Source: CAVOOW01 sp963697675
GTDB lineage: Bacteria > Actinomycetota > Actinomycetes > JACCUZ01
Direction: 5' to 3'
Assembly: GCA_963697675.1 (NCBI GenBank)
Contig: CAVOOW010000001.1
Span: 483,519 to 547,518, forward strand
DNA length: 64,000 nucleotides
In this document: one piece after another, positions 43,235 to 53,134 of the stretch
Numbering within the stretch: position 1 is the stretch's first letter
Layout of the letters: each line of letters starts with the position of its first letter
Made by a program: the position numbers and the translations under genes
The notes under the pieces: generated by a model
What the model was told of the DNA's origin: nothing
Databases searched by the model: none
The model's input: only the letters and a program-made list of their open reading frames with translations

Positions 43235-45983
43235 GTGGCCTCTGACAACGACCGCACCGACCGGCCGGCCATCATCAGCGACGGACTGCCGAGCCAGCTG
43301 CTCGACACCGACCCAGCCGAGACCGCCGAGTGGCTCGAGTCACTCGACGCAGTCGTCGACCATGCGGGCCGCAACCGGGCGCGCTACCTGATGCTCAGCC
43401 TGCTCCAGCGAGCGCGCGAGAAGCAGGTCGGCGTGCCCAGCCTGCGCAGCACCGACTACATCAACACGATCCCGCCCGAGGCGGAGCCGTGGTTCCCCGG
43501 CGACGAGCACGTCGAGCGCCGCATCCGCGCCTACACCCGGTGGAACGCGGCGATCATGGTGCACCGCGCCCAGCGGCCGGGCGTCGAGGTCGGTGGCCAC
43601 ATTTCGACGTACGCATCCTCCGCCAGCCTTTACGAGGTCGGCTTCAACCACTTCTTCCGCGGCAAGGACCACCCCGGCGGCGGCGACCAGATCTACTACC
43701 AGGGACACGCATCGCCGGGCATGTACGCGCGCGCGTTCCTCGAGGGCCGCCTGTCCGAGGGGCAGCTCGACGGTTTCCGCCAGGAGCTCTCGCACGAGGG
43801 CGGCGCCCTGCCGTCCTACCCGCATCCGCGGCTGATGCCGGACTTCTGGGAGTTCCCCACCGTCTCGATGGGCCTCGGCCCGCTCAATGCGATCTACCAG
43901 GCGCGGTTCAACCGCTATCTGCACGACCGCGGCATCAAGGACACCAGCCAGCAGCGCGTCTGGGCGTTCCTGGGCGACGGCGAGATGGACGAGCCCGAGT
44001 CGCTCGGAGCCATCGGGCTGGCGGCGCGCGAGGAGCTCGACAACCTGACCTTCGTCATCAACTGCAACCTGCAGCGGCTCGACGGTCCGGTGCGCGGCAA
44101 CGGCAAGGTGATCCAGGAGCTCGAGTCGTTCTTCCGCGGTGCCGGCTGGAACGTGATCAAGGTCATCTGGGGTCGCGAGTGGGATGCCCTGCTCGCCGCC
44201 GACACCGACGGCGCCCTGGTCAACCTGATGAACGCAGACGCCGGACGGCGACTACCAGACCTACAAGGCCGAGGACGGCGCGTTCGTCCGCGAGCACTTC
44301 TTCGGCCGCGACCCGCGCACCCGCAAGATGGTCGAGCACCTCACCGACAAGGAGATCTGGGGGCTGTCGCGCGGCGGCCACGACTACCGCAAGATGTACG
44401 CCGCCTACGAGGCCGCGACCAAGCACAGCGGTCAGCCGACGGTCATCCTCGCGAAGACCATCAAGGGCTGGACGCTTGGCTCGCACTTCGAGGGCCGCAA
44501 CTCGACCCACCAGATGAAGAAGCTGAAGAAGGACGACCTGATCGGCTTCCGGGACCGGCTCTACCTCGACATCCCCGACTCCGCGCTCGACGAGGTACTG
44601 CCGCCCTACTACCGCCCGGGCGAGAACTCCGACGAGGTCGCCTACATGCACGAGCGGCGCCGCGCGCTCGGTGGCTACCTGCCCGAGCGGCGCACGCCGT
44701 CGGTGCCGCTCGTGCTGCCCGGCGACCCCGTCTACGACGTGATGAAGCGAGGCTCCGGCAAGCAGAAGGTCGCCACCACCATGGCGTTCGTACGCATGCT
44801 CAAGGACCTGCTCAAGGACAAGGAGATCGGCTGGCGCTTCGTGCCGATCATCCCCGACGAGGCCCGTACGTTCGGCCTGGACTCGCTGTTCCCGACGCTG
44901 AAGATCTACTCACCGCACGGCCAGCGCTACACGGCGGTCGACCGCGAGCTGATCTTGTCCTACAAGGAGGACACGAAGGGCGTCATCCTGCACGAGGGCA
45001 TCAACGAGGCCGGCTCGACCGCGTCCTGGACCGCCGTCGGGTCCTCGTACGCCACCCATGGCGTGCCGATGATCCCGATCTACATCTTCTACTCGATGTT
45101 CGGCTTCCAGCGCACCGGCGACGGGTTCTGGGCTGCGGCCGACCAGATGACGCGCGGCTTCGTGCTCGGCGCCACCGCCGGCCGCACGACGCTGAACGGC
45201 GAGGGGCTGCAGCACGAGGACGGCCACTCGCTCTTGCTCGCGTCGACCAACCCGGCGGCGGTGTCCTACGACCCGGCGTTCTCGTTCGAGATCGGCCACA
45301 TCACCCAGGACGCGTTGCGTCGCATGTACGGGGACAGGCCGGAGAACATCTTCTACTACCTCACGGTCTACAACGAGCCCTACCTCCAGCCCGCCGAGCC
45401 CGAGAACGTCGACGTCGAGGGCATCCTGGCGGGCATCCACCGCTACTCCCCCGCCGCCGAGGGCGACGGACCCAAGGCGCAGCTGCTCGCGTCGGGCGTC
45501 GCGGTGCAGTGGGCGCTGGAGGCACAGCGCCTGTTGCAGGTCGACTGGAACGTGCAGGCCGACGTGTGGTCGGTGACGTCGTGGAACGAGCTGCGTCGCG
45601 ACGGGCTGGCTGCCGACGAGCACAACTTCCTCGAGCCCGACGACGACCTGCGCGTGCCTTACGTCACCCGGAAGCTGGAGGGTGCGCAGGGACCGTTCAT
45701 CGCCGTGTCCGACTTCATGCGCGCGGTCCAGGACCAGATCGCCCCGTGGGTGCCCGGCGACTTCGCGTCGCTCGGCACGGACGGCTTCGGCCTGTCGGAC
45801 ACCCGAGGTGCGCTGCGCCGCCACTTCAAGGTGGATGCCGCATCGATCACGGTGCGGACCCTGAGCGAGCTGGCCCGCCGCGGCGAGGTCAAGCGCGAAA
45901 GCGTCCGCGAGGCGATCGACAAGTACGACCTCGGCAACGTCAACGCCGCGCCCACCGTCGAAGCCGCCGGCGGCGCCGAGTAG
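43235..45983 (+). CDS. aceE: Pyruvate dehydrogenase E1 component, homodimeric type (frameshifted)
   Basis: Thiamine-diphosphate decarboxylase feeding acetyl groups to E2. GTG 43235 with AAGGA upstream. The ThDP motif FLGDGEMDEPESLGAIGLAA is followed by FVINCNLQRLDGPVRGNGK. The frame breaks near 44240 (in LMNATPDGDYQTYK, one extra base) and resumes with EIWGLSRGGHDYRKMYAAYE; corrected length is about 915 aa, normal. The enzyme is central to metabolism, so a real null mutation is unlikely. Followed by a 93-bp palindromic element. Confidence 0.95.
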
Positions 45984-45997
45984 CCCCCGCCCCTCGC

Positions 45998-46090
45998 GGA
46001 ATCGACCACGTTCAGCAGGCGTACGGACGGTCCGCTATGCCTGCACGCCTTGCGAACGGGTCCGCAGGCATGCTGAACGTGGTCGATTCC
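45998..46090. repeat. 93-bp nested palindrome, copy 1
   Basis: Outer arms ggaatcgaccacgttcagca and its complement (perfect; with flanks 23 bp, 45995-46017 and 46071-46093). The 53-base centre is partly self-complementary. It lies between the convergent aceE and pirin genes, 15 bases after the aceE stop. A second copy in the opposite orientation is at 62366-62457. Could serve as a two-way terminator; REP-like family (inference). Confidence 0.85.
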
Positions 46091-46105
46091 GCGGGGCGGT
46101 GGGGG

Positions 46106-46880
46106 TCAGGAGAACTGGACTCCGGCGTGCATCTCCCAGACCAGCACCTCGGCGTCGTCGGTGGCCGTGACGCGCTGGCCCTCCGCCCCGGTGATCCGGG
46201 CCGCGTCCCCGGTGCCCAGCGGGCCGGCGCCCTCGAGCGAGACGGCGCCACGGGCGACGTACAGGTGGACGAACGGGGCCGTCGGCAGGTCCACCGACTC
46301 ACCGGGCGCGAGGCGGGCGGCGAACAGCGCGGCGTCGCGCTGCCCGATGCGGATCGCGGAGCTCTCCGCGTGGCGCGGCATGCCCGGAGGCGACCGGCAC
46401 GAGGCCGCCGCCAACCAGCTCGGTCGTGATGTCCAGCTGCTCGTAGCCGGGCGCGGTGCCGTTCTCGTCGGGGACGACCCACATCTGGATGAAGTGCACC
46501 GGGTCCGTCGACGAGACGTCGGGCCGGGTGAACGCACCGTGATCGTTCTTCTCGGAGTGCAGGATGCCGGTGCCCGCGCTCATCCGCTGCGCGAGGCCGG
46601 GGTAGATCAGCCCGTTGTGCCCTTCGGAGTCCTGGTGGACCAGGCCACCGTCCAGCACCCAGGTGACGATCTCCATGTCCCGGTGCGGGTGGGTCTCGAA
46701 GCCGGTGCCGGGCGCGACGATGTCGTCGTTGGACACCAGCAGCAGGCCGAAGTTGGTGTTGCGCGGGTCGTAGTGGTGCCCGAACGAGAACGAGTGCTTC
46801 GAGTCCAGCCAGTCGATGCGCGTGGCAAAGCGTTCACTTGCGAGGCGTACGTCGATTCCTGGCTGCAGTTCGGTCAGCAT
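46106..46880 (-). CDS. Pirin family protein (frameshifted)
   Basis: Bicupin of about 257 aa. ATG 46880 with AAGGAG five bases before. N-terminal cupin: FGHHYDPRNTNFG, the metal-binding THPHRDMEIVTWVLDG, and TGILHSEKN. One extra base near 46385 shifts to the C-terminal part (GTGDAARITGAEGQRVTATD, VLVWEMHAGVQFS). Bacterial pirins have been reported as quercetinases or redox-linked regulators; in some species pirin binds pyruvate dehydrogenase E1, and here it is convergent with aceE. Confidence 0.88.
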
Positions 46881-46974
46881 TGCGGCTCCTTCATGATTTA
46901 GTTGTCTGCGCAACAACAACCCTCAGCTCGCTGTTCCCCAGCCTGGCACCCCTGTTTCGCGAGTGACCTTGTGG

Positions 46975-47040
46975 CCCGACACGCCGGCGTGTCGGGACCG
47001 GAAGGTCGCGCGCCGGGCCGGAAGGTCGCGCGCCGGGCCG
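46975..47040. repeat. 22-bp perfect palindrome plus 20-bp tandem repeat
   Basis: CCCGACACGCC-GGCGTGTCGGG (46975-46996) is perfectly self-complementary. It is followed by two copies of the 20-base unit ccggaaggtcgcgcgccggg (from 46998) and a third partial one running to the PHP gene stop. On the minus strand this follows the PHP gene and precedes pirin, so the palindrome probably terminates PHP transcription. Confidence 0.75.
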
Positions 47041-47044
47041 AAGG

Positions 47045-48073
47045 TCACGCGTGGGAGGCGGTCCAGGCGAGCAGGTCGTCGGCCGCCCAGGTGTTGACGA
47101 TGCGCTCGGCCGGCACCTCGCACTCCTCGGCGCGGGCGCACCCGTAGGGCTGCCAGTCGAGCTGGCCGGGTGCGTGGGCGTCGGTGTCGATGGAGAACCT
47201 GCAGCCGGTCTCGACGGCGAGTGACAGCAGGCGGCGCGGCGGGTCGAGCCGCTCCGGCCGGCAGTTGATCTCGACCGCGACGTCGAACTGGCGGCAGGCC
47301 TCGAAGACCAGCTCGGCGTCGAACTCCGACTCCGGGCGCACCTTGCCGCTCCTGCCCCTCGGCGTCACGTTGCGCCCGGTGCAGTGCCCGAGGATGTCGG
47401 TGTGCGGGTTGGCCACGGCGGTCACCATGCGCCGGGTCATGTCCTCGCGGTCCATCCGCAGCTTGGAGTGCACGCTGGCGACGACGACGTCCAGCCGGGC
47501 CAGCAGCTCCGCCTCCTGGTCGAGGCGGCCGTCATCGAGGATGTCGACCTCGATGCCGGTCAGGATGCGGAACGGCGCGAGCTCGTCGTTGAGCTCGGCC
47601 ACGACATCGAGCTGCCGGCGCAGCCGGTCGGGCGAGAGCCCGTTGGCCACGGTCAGCCGGGGCGAGTGATCGGTGAGCACCACGTAGTCGTGGCCGAGGT
47701 CCCGAGCGGCGTGCGCCATCTCGTCGATCGGGCTGCCGCCGTCCGACCAGTTCGAGTGCGTGTGGCAGTCGCCGCGCAACGCCGCTCGCAGCTCGGTCCC
47801 GCCCGCGACCACGGGTCCGGTGACCTCGGACTCGAGCTTGGCGAGGTAGGCAGGCTGTTGCCCGGCAAGGGCCTCGCTGATCACCGCGGCAGTCGTCTTC
47901 CCGACCCCCTTCAGATCGGTGAGGGTGCCACCGTCGACGTACGCCTGAAGGTCCTTCTCGGGGACGTCGGCGATGACGGCGGCGGCGGCGCGAAAGGCCT
48001 GCACGCGGTACGTCGGCTGGTGCGCGCGTTCGAGCAGGAAGGCGATCCGGCGCAGGGCATCAACAGGCTGCAC
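47045..48073 (-). CDS. PHP-domain phosphoesterase with helix-hairpin-helix N-terminus (PolX-like)
   Basis: 342 aa. Residues 1-75 carry a DNA-binding helix-hairpin-helix region (LTDLKGVGKTTAAVISEALA). The rest is a PHP domain with metal histidines in GDCHTHSNWSDGG, VLTDHSP, GIEVDIL, VASVHSK, and DTDAHAP. This matches the C-terminal half of family X polymerases without the polymerase itself; activity could be nuclease or phosphatase. Divergent from fasR. Confidence 0.88.
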   Translation of the reverse strand: MQPVDALRRIAFLLERAHQPTYRVQAFRAAAAVIADVPEKDLQAYVDGGTLTDLKGVGKTTAAVISEALAGQQPAYLAKLESEVTGPVVAGGTELRAALRGDCHTHSNWSDGGSPIDEMAHAARDLGHDYVVLTDHSPRLTVANGLSPDRLRRQLDVVAELNDELAPFRILTGIEVDILDDGRLDQEAELLARLDVVVASVHSKLRMDREDMTRRMVTAVANPHTDILGHCTGRNVTPRGRSGKVRPESEFDAELVFEACRQFDVAVEINCRPERLDPPRRLLSLAVETGCRFSIDTDAHAPGQLDWQPYGCARAEECEVPAERIVNTWAADDLLAWTASHA

Positions 48074-48120
48074 CCGACGACCCTAGACGGTTGTGGCACT
48101 GCAACAACTACTGTGCGGGG

Positions 48121-49290
48121 ATGCCGCGACGCTCCCCGGCCACCGTGCGCCGCCTGGAACGCAGCATCGGCACGCTCGCCAGCGCCGCCATCACCCGGAT
48201 GGACGAGGTGCTCCCGTGGTATCGCGCGATGCCCGCGGAGAACCGTTCGTGGGTCAACCTGGTCGCGCAGGCCGGTGTCGCAGCCTTCGTCGAATGGTTC
48301 CGCGTCCCGGAGACCCCACAGGGCATCAGCGCCGACGTCTTCGGCACCGCCCCCCGCGAGCTCACCCGGTCGGTGACCTTGCAGCAGACGGTCGAGCTCG
48401 TCCGCGTCGTGATCGCGGTGGTCGAGGAGCAGATCGAGTCCATCGCCCCGGGCGACGAGGCCGAGCTGCGCGAGGCCGTGCTGCGCTATTCGCGAGAGAT
48501 CGCCTTCGCCGCGGCGCAGGTCTACGCACAAGCCGCGGAGGCCCGCGGCGCCTGGGACGCGCGGCTCGAGTCCCTCGTCGTCGACACGTTGCTGCGCGGC
48601 GAGGCGGACGACGCACTGCGGTCCCGGGCCGCGGCGCTCGGGTGGGGCAACCACGACTCGGTCGTCGTGATCGTCGGTCAGACGCCGGACGCTGAGCCCG
48701 AAGCGGTGGTCGACGAGATCCGGCGCACCGCACGCGCCTCACATCTCGATGTGCTGACCGGCGTGCAGGGCGACCGGCTGGTCGCGATCCTCGGTGGCGC
48801 GGGCGACGCCGTGCACGCCACGCGCCACCTCGTCGCGCAGTTCGGCGCCGGGCCGGTCGTCATCGGGCCGACGGTGCCCGACCTGCTGGCGGCAGGACAC
48901 AGCGCCGCGGCCGCCGTGGCCGGCCTGCTGGCCGCCCCGGCGTGGCCGGATGCGCCGCGACCGGTGCTCGCCGACGACCTGCTCCCGGAGCGGGCCCTCG
49001 CCGGGGACAGCGTGGCCCGCCAGCAGCTGGTCCGCGACATCTACCGGCCGCTGACGTCGTCGGGGACAGCACTCGTGGAGACGCTTTCGGCGTTCCTGGA
49101 GCAGGCGTCATCGTTGGAAGCGACGGCGCGCCTGCTGTTCGTACACCCCAATACCGTGCGATATCGGCTGCGGCGTGTGACGGAGGTCACGGGCTATGCA
49201 CCGACCGATCCACGGCAGGCTTTCACGCTGCGTCTCGCCCTGGCGCTCGGCCGATTGGACGGCGGCGCGGACGACCCGCCAACTTTGTAG
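48121..49290 (+). CDS. fasR: PucR-family transcriptional activator of fatty acid synthesis (FasR type)
   Basis: 389 aa. C-terminal helix-turn-helix typical of PucR proteins (ARLLFVHPNTVRYRLRRVTE, residues about 340-360), preceded by a GGDEF-like central region. Streptomyces FasR (SCO2386) lies in this position and activates fabD-fabH-acpP-fabF. A dyad at the gene's end, just before fabD, is a likely operator. Start ATG 48121. Confidence 0.88.
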   Translation: MPRRSPATVRRLERSIGTLASAAITRMDEVLPWYRAMPAENRSWVNLVAQAGVAAFVEWFRVPETPQGISADVFGTAPRELTRSVTLQQTVELVRVVIAVVEEQIESIAPGDEAELREAVLRYSREIAFAAAQVYAQAAEARGAWDARLESLVVDTLLRGEADDALRSRAAALGWGNHDSVVVIVGQTPDAEPEAVVDEIRRTARASHLDVLTGVQGDRLVAILGGAGDAVHATRHLVAQFGAGPVVIGPTVPDLLAAGHSAAAAVAGLLAAPAWPDAPRPVLADDLLPERALAGDSVARQQLVRDIYRPLTSSGTALVETLSAFLEQASSLEATARLLFVHPNTVRYRLRRVTEVTGYAPTDPRQAFTLRLALALGRLDGGADDPPTL

Positions 49291-49304
49291 GATCTCTACA
49301 AAGT
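49282..49304. promoter_or_regulatory. Dyad operator actttgtag-gatct-ctacaaagt before fabD
   Basis: Nine-base perfect arms (49282-49290 and 49296-49304) around five bases; the left arm contains the fasR stop codon. 64 bases before the fabD start. A possible -10, TAGATT, lies at 49313-49318. Position and symmetry suit a FasR binding site. Confidence 0.6.
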
Positions 49305-49367
49305 CCCCCCGGTAGATTCGTCTGGGTCCGCACCGCGTCTCACGCTCGACTCCGCAAGGCTGGGCAG

Positions 49368-50546
49368 GTGCTAGTCATCGTCGCTCCCGGTCAAGGTGCC
49401 CAGACCCCAGGCTTCCTCACGCCCTGGCTCGAGCTGCCCAACTTCGAGGACCGGCTGCGCTGGCTGTCCGCCTGCGCGGGTCTGGACCTGATCCACTACG
49501 GCACCGAGGCCGACGCAGAGACGATCCGCGACACCGCGGTGGCCCAGCCGCTGCTGGTGGCCGCCGGGCTGCTCAGCGCGCTCGAGATCTTCCCCCACCC
49601 GGCCGACGCCTTCCACGTCGTGGGCGCGGCGGCGGGGCACAGCGTCGGCGAGATCACGGCCGCGGCCGGCACCGGCGTGATCACGGCCGAGTCGGCGATG
49701 GTGCTGGTCCGCGAACGCGGCCGGGCCATGGCCGACGCGTCAGCGCTCAAGCCGACCGGCATGACCGCCGTGCTGGGCGGCGACCCCGAGGAGGTCCTGG
49801 CCTCGATCGCGGCGCACGGCCTCACCGCGGCCAACAACAACGGGTCCGGCCAGGTTGTCGCGGCCGGCACGGTCGAGCAGCTCGCGGCCTTCAAGGAGGA
49901 CCCGCCGGCCAAGGCGCGGCTCATCCCGCTCTCGGTCGCGGGGGCGTTCCACACCGAGCACATGGCACCGGCGGAGGTCACGCTGGAGCGCTACGCCCGG
50001 GCCGTGTCCGTGCACGACCCGCGCACCCGGCTCATCTCGAACCGCGACGGCGACGTGGTGGCGACCGGGCGTGAGGTGCTCGAGCGCATCGTCACCCAGG
50101 TCGGCAACCCCGTCCGCTGGGACCTGTGCATGAAGTCGATGGCCGAGCTCGGCGTCACCGGCGTCATCGAGGTGCCGCCGGCGGGCACGCTGACGAACCT
50201 GATCAAGCGGGCGATCCCCGGCGTCGAGACCGTCGCGCTCAAGACCCCGGCCGACCTCGACGCAGCGCGCGACCTGGTCGCGCGGCACGGCAGCGCCTCC
50301 CCCATGGACGGCTCGCCGACCTGGCGCCTGGTCGTGGCCAAGGCCAAGGGCATCATCCACATCACCGAGGACGGCATCGGCACCACGCTCGCGCCGGGCG
50401 CCACTGTCGCCACGCTGGTGACCTCGCGCGACGAGCACCCGGTTGTCGCACCGCACGGCGGGACTATCGTCGAGTGGCTGGTCGAAGACGGTGACCCGGT
50501 TGCTCCGGGCCAGCCCATCATTCGGCTCCACCCTGAGGCGGTCTAG
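49368..50546 (+). CDS. fabD: Malonyl-CoA:ACP transacylase with C-terminal lipoyl-like extension
   Basis: 392 aa from GTG 49368 (AAGG upstream). Loads malonate on ACP. GQGAQ near the N-terminus, catalytic Ser92 in GHSVGE, His195 in GAFHTEHM. After residue 310 there is an extra domain resembling half a biotinyl/lipoyl hairpin fold (VVAPHGGTIVEWLVEDGDPV, APGQPIIRL) that stops before the position of the modified lysine. First gene of the FAS-II operon, three bases before fabH. Confidence 0.95.
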   Translation: MLVIVAPGQGAQTPGFLTPWLELPNFEDRLRWLSACAGLDLIHYGTEADAETIRDTAVAQPLLVAAGLLSALEIFPHPADAFHVVGAAAGHSVGEITAAAGTGVITAESAMVLVRERGRAMADASALKPTGMTAVLGGDPEEVLASIAAHGLTAANNNGSGQVVAAGTVEQLAAFKEDPPAKARLIPLSVAGAFHTEHMAPAEVTLERYARAVSVHDPRTRLISNRDGDVVATGREVLERIVTQVGNPVRWDLCMKSMAELGVTGVIEVPPAGTLTNLIKRAIPGVETVALKTPADLDAARDLVARHGSASPMDGSPTWRLVVAKAKGIIHITEDGIGTTLAPGATVATLVTSRDEHPVVAPHGGTIVEWLVEDGDPVAPGQPIIRLHPEAV

Positions 50547-50549
50547 CTC

Positions 50550-51554
50550 ATGAATCAACCAAGCATCAATGTGCCGGTGGGTTCCGCCCACGCTCGCATC
50601 CTGGGTGTCGGTGGCTACCGCCCCTCGCGGGTCGTGACCAACGACGAGATCTGCGAGCGCATCGACTCTTCCGACCAGTGGATCCGGGAACGCACCGGCA
50701 TCGAGTCGCGTCGCTGGGCCGCCCCCGACGAGTCGGTCATCGACATGTCGCTGGCGGCCGCCGGGAAGGCGGTCGCCCAGGCGGGGATCACGCCCGCCGA
50801 GGTGAGCGCGGTCATCGTCGCCACCGTGACTCACCCCCTGCAGACCCCGTCGGCGGCCGCCGCCGTCGCCCACCGCCTCGGCACCGCCAACGCGGCCGCC
50901 TTCGACGTGTCGGCGGCCTGCGCAGGCTTCTGTTACGGCGTCTCGATGGCCAACGACATGGTGCGCGGCGGCAGCGCGAAGTACGTCCTGGTCATCGGCT
51001 GCGAGAAGCTCTCGGACTTCACCGACTCCTACGACCGCTCGACCGCGTTCATCTTCGGTGACGGCGCCGGTGCGGTGGTGATCGGCCCGTCCGACGAGCC
51101 GGGCATCGCGCCGACCATCTGGGGCTCGGACGGGTCGGAGTACGACGCGATCACCCAGCGCGCGTCGTGGATCGACGTACGTGACCACAACGTCGAGTTC
51201 CCCATGTTGACCATGCAGGGACAGAAGGTGTTCCGCTGGGCCGTCTGGCAGATGGCTCCGGTCGCCGCCCAGGCCCTCGAGGCTGCGGGCATCACGGCCG
51301 ACCAGCTCGACGCCTTCATCCCCCACCAGGCAAACCTGCGCATCGTCGATGCCATGGTGAAGACGATGAAGCTGCCCGACCACGTGCCGGTGGCCCGCGA
51401 CATCCGCGAGACCGGCAACACCTCTGCCGCTTCGATCCCCCTCGCGATGGAGCGCATGCTCGAGTCGGGAGAGGTCAAGAGCGGGGGTCTGGCGCTGCTC
51501 ATCGGATTCGGCGCCGGACTCGTCTTCGCCGCGCAGGTTGTCCGGCTGCCCTGA
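50550..51554 (+). CDS. fabH: Beta-ketoacyl-ACP synthase III
   Basis: 334 aa; starts fatty acid synthesis by condensing acyl-CoA with malonyl-ACP. Catalytic triad Cys124 (SAACAGF), His259 (IPHQAN) and Asn290 (ETGNTSAAS). Second gene of the operon, as in Streptomyces; mycobacteria lack fabH at this place. Confidence 0.96.
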   Translation: MNQPSINVPVGSAHARILGVGGYRPSRVVTNDEICERIDSSDQWIRERTGIESRRWAAPDESVIDMSLAAAGKAVAQAGITPAEVSAVIVATVTHPLQTPSAAAAVAHRLGTANAAAFDVSAACAGFCYGVSMANDMVRGGSAKYVLVIGCEKLSDFTDSYDRSTAFIFGDGAGAVVIGPSDEPGIAPTIWGSDGSEYDAITQRASWIDVRDHNVEFPMLTMQGQKVFRWAVWQMAPVAAQALEAAGITADQLDAFIPHQANLRIVDAMVKTMKLPDHVPVARDIRETGNTSAASIPLAMERMLESGEVKSGGLALLIGFGAGLVFAAQVVRLP

Positions 51555-51625
51555 CCCACAGATTTCCCGCACGCTGTGCGGGTCGTACGAAAACACAGAC
51601 CCATCTACGAAGGAGCGGGAATTAC

Positions 51626-51874
51626 ATGGCTGCTAGCGAGCAGGAGATCCTCGAGGGTCTCGCCGAGATCGTCAACGAGGAGACGGGCATTGCAGCGGAG
51701 GACGTGCAGCCGGACAAGTCGTTCACAGACGACCTCGACATCGACTCGCTGTCGATGATGACGATCGTCGTCAACGCCGAGGAGAAGTTCGGCGTGCGCA
51801 TCCCCGACGACGACGTCAAGGGCCTGAGCACCGTCGGCGACGCGGTGTCCTACATCGCGAAGGCGAGTGCCTGA
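51626..51874 (+). CDS. acpP: Acyl carrier protein
   Basis: 82 aa acidic four-helix protein; phosphopantetheine is attached to Ser41 in DIDSLSMM. GAAGGAGCG before the ATG. It carries the growing acyl chain for FabD, FabH and FabF. Confidence 0.96.
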   Translation: MAASEQEILEGLAEIVNEETGIAAEDVQPDKSFTDDLDIDSLSMMTIVVNAEEKFGVRIPDDDVKGLSTVGDAVSYIAKASA

Positions 51875-51877
51875 GAC

Positions 51878-53134
51878 ATGACCACAACACCCTTGACCGA
51901 CGCACAGCGCGTGGTCGTGACCGGACTGGGCGCGACAACGCCCGTCGGTGGCGACGTGCCCAGCACCTGGGCGGCCTTGTTGGCCGGTCAGTCGGGGGTC
52001 AAGGTGCTGACCGAGGACTGGGTCGAGACGCTGCCGGTGCACATCGCTGCACCGGCAGCCGTCGACCCGAGTGAGCAGCTGGCCCGCGTCGAGGTCAAGC
52101 GCAACGACCGGAGCGGCCAGTTCGCGCTCGTCGCCGCTCGCGAGGCCTGGGCCGACGCCGGCATCACCGACATGGACGGCGACCGCCTCGGCGTCGTCAT
52201 CGGCACGGGCATCGGCGGCGTCCTCACGCTGCTCGCCAACTACGACCAGCTGCTCGAGAAGGGCCCCCGGCGCGTCCACCCGTTGGCGATCCCGATGCTG
52301 ATGCCGAACAGCGCCGCCGCTCACGTCGCCCTCGACCTCGGAGCCCGCGCCGGCGTGCACACACCGGTCAGCGCCTGCGCCTCCGGCGCGGAGGCGATGT
52401 CCTTCGCGGTCGACATGATCCGCAACGGCCGCGCCGACGTCGTCGTCGCCGGTGGCACCGAGGCAGCGATCCACCAGCTGAACATGGCGGCGTTCGCGAA
52501 CATGCAGGCGCTCTCGACGCGCAACGACGAGCCGGAACGGGCCTCGCGGCCCTACGACAAGGGCCGGGACGGCTTCGTGCTCGGTGAGGGCGCCGGCGTC
52601 GTCGTGCTCGAGTCCGCCGCGCACGCGAAGGCTCGCGGCGCCAAGGTCTACGCCGAGATCGCCAGCGCGGGCATCACGTCCGACGCGCACCACATCGCGG
52701 CACCCGACCCGGTGGGACGAGGCGCGGCCCGGGCCATGCAGATGGCGCTGGACACCGCCGGCATCGACGCCAGCGACATCGTGCACATCAACGCGCACGC
52801 GACCTCCACGCCGGCGGGCGACGTTGCAGAGGCGCAGGCCATGGCCACCGTGCTGGGGGCGGGTTCGACGGCGTGCGTGTCCGCGACCAAGTCGATGACG
52901 GGTCACCTGCTCGGCGCGGCAGGCGCTATCGAGACGATCGCGACCGTGCTGGCCCTGCACGAACGCACGGCACCGCCGACCGTCAACCTCGAGGACCCCG
53001 ACGACGACGTCCATATCGATGTCGTACGGGGCGAGCCGCGCAAGCTGCCTGACGGACCCATCGCAGCCCTCAACAACTCCTTCGGGTTCGGCGGGCACAA
53101 CGTCGCACTCGTGGTGAAGAGCGTCGAGCAGTGA
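51878..53134 (+). CDS. fabF: Beta-ketoacyl-ACP synthase II
   Basis: 418 aa; elongating condensing enzyme. Catalytic Cys167 (VSACASGAEAM), His307 (NAHATSTPAGD) and His343 (SMTGHLLGAAGA). Starts three bases after the acpP stop; its own stop overlaps the accD start (GTGA). Confidence 0.96.
   Translation: MTTTPLTDAQRVVVTGLGATTPVGGDVPSTWAALLAGQSGVKVLTEDWVETLPVHIAAPAAVDPSEQLARVEVKRNDRSGQFALVAAREAWADAGITDMDGDRLGVVIGTGIGGVLTLLANYDQLLEKGPRRVHPLAIPMLMPNSAAAHVALDLGARAGVHTPVSACASGAEAMSFAVDMIRNGRADVVVAGGTEAAIHQLNMAAFANMQALSTRNDEPERASRPYDKGRDGFVLGEGAGVVVLESAAHAKARGAKVYAEIASAGITSDAHHIAAPDPVGRGAARAMQMALDTAGIDASDIVHINAHATSTPAGDVAEAQAMATVLGAGSTACVSATKSMTGHLLGAAGAIETIATVLALHERTAPPTVNLEDPDDDVHIDVVRGEPRKLPDGPIAALNNSFGFGGHNVALVVKSVEQ

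Noticed and set aside
49740..51596. Minus-strand frame of 618 codons opposite fabD-fabH
   Set aside because: Spans two well-supported sense genes and has no domain of its own.
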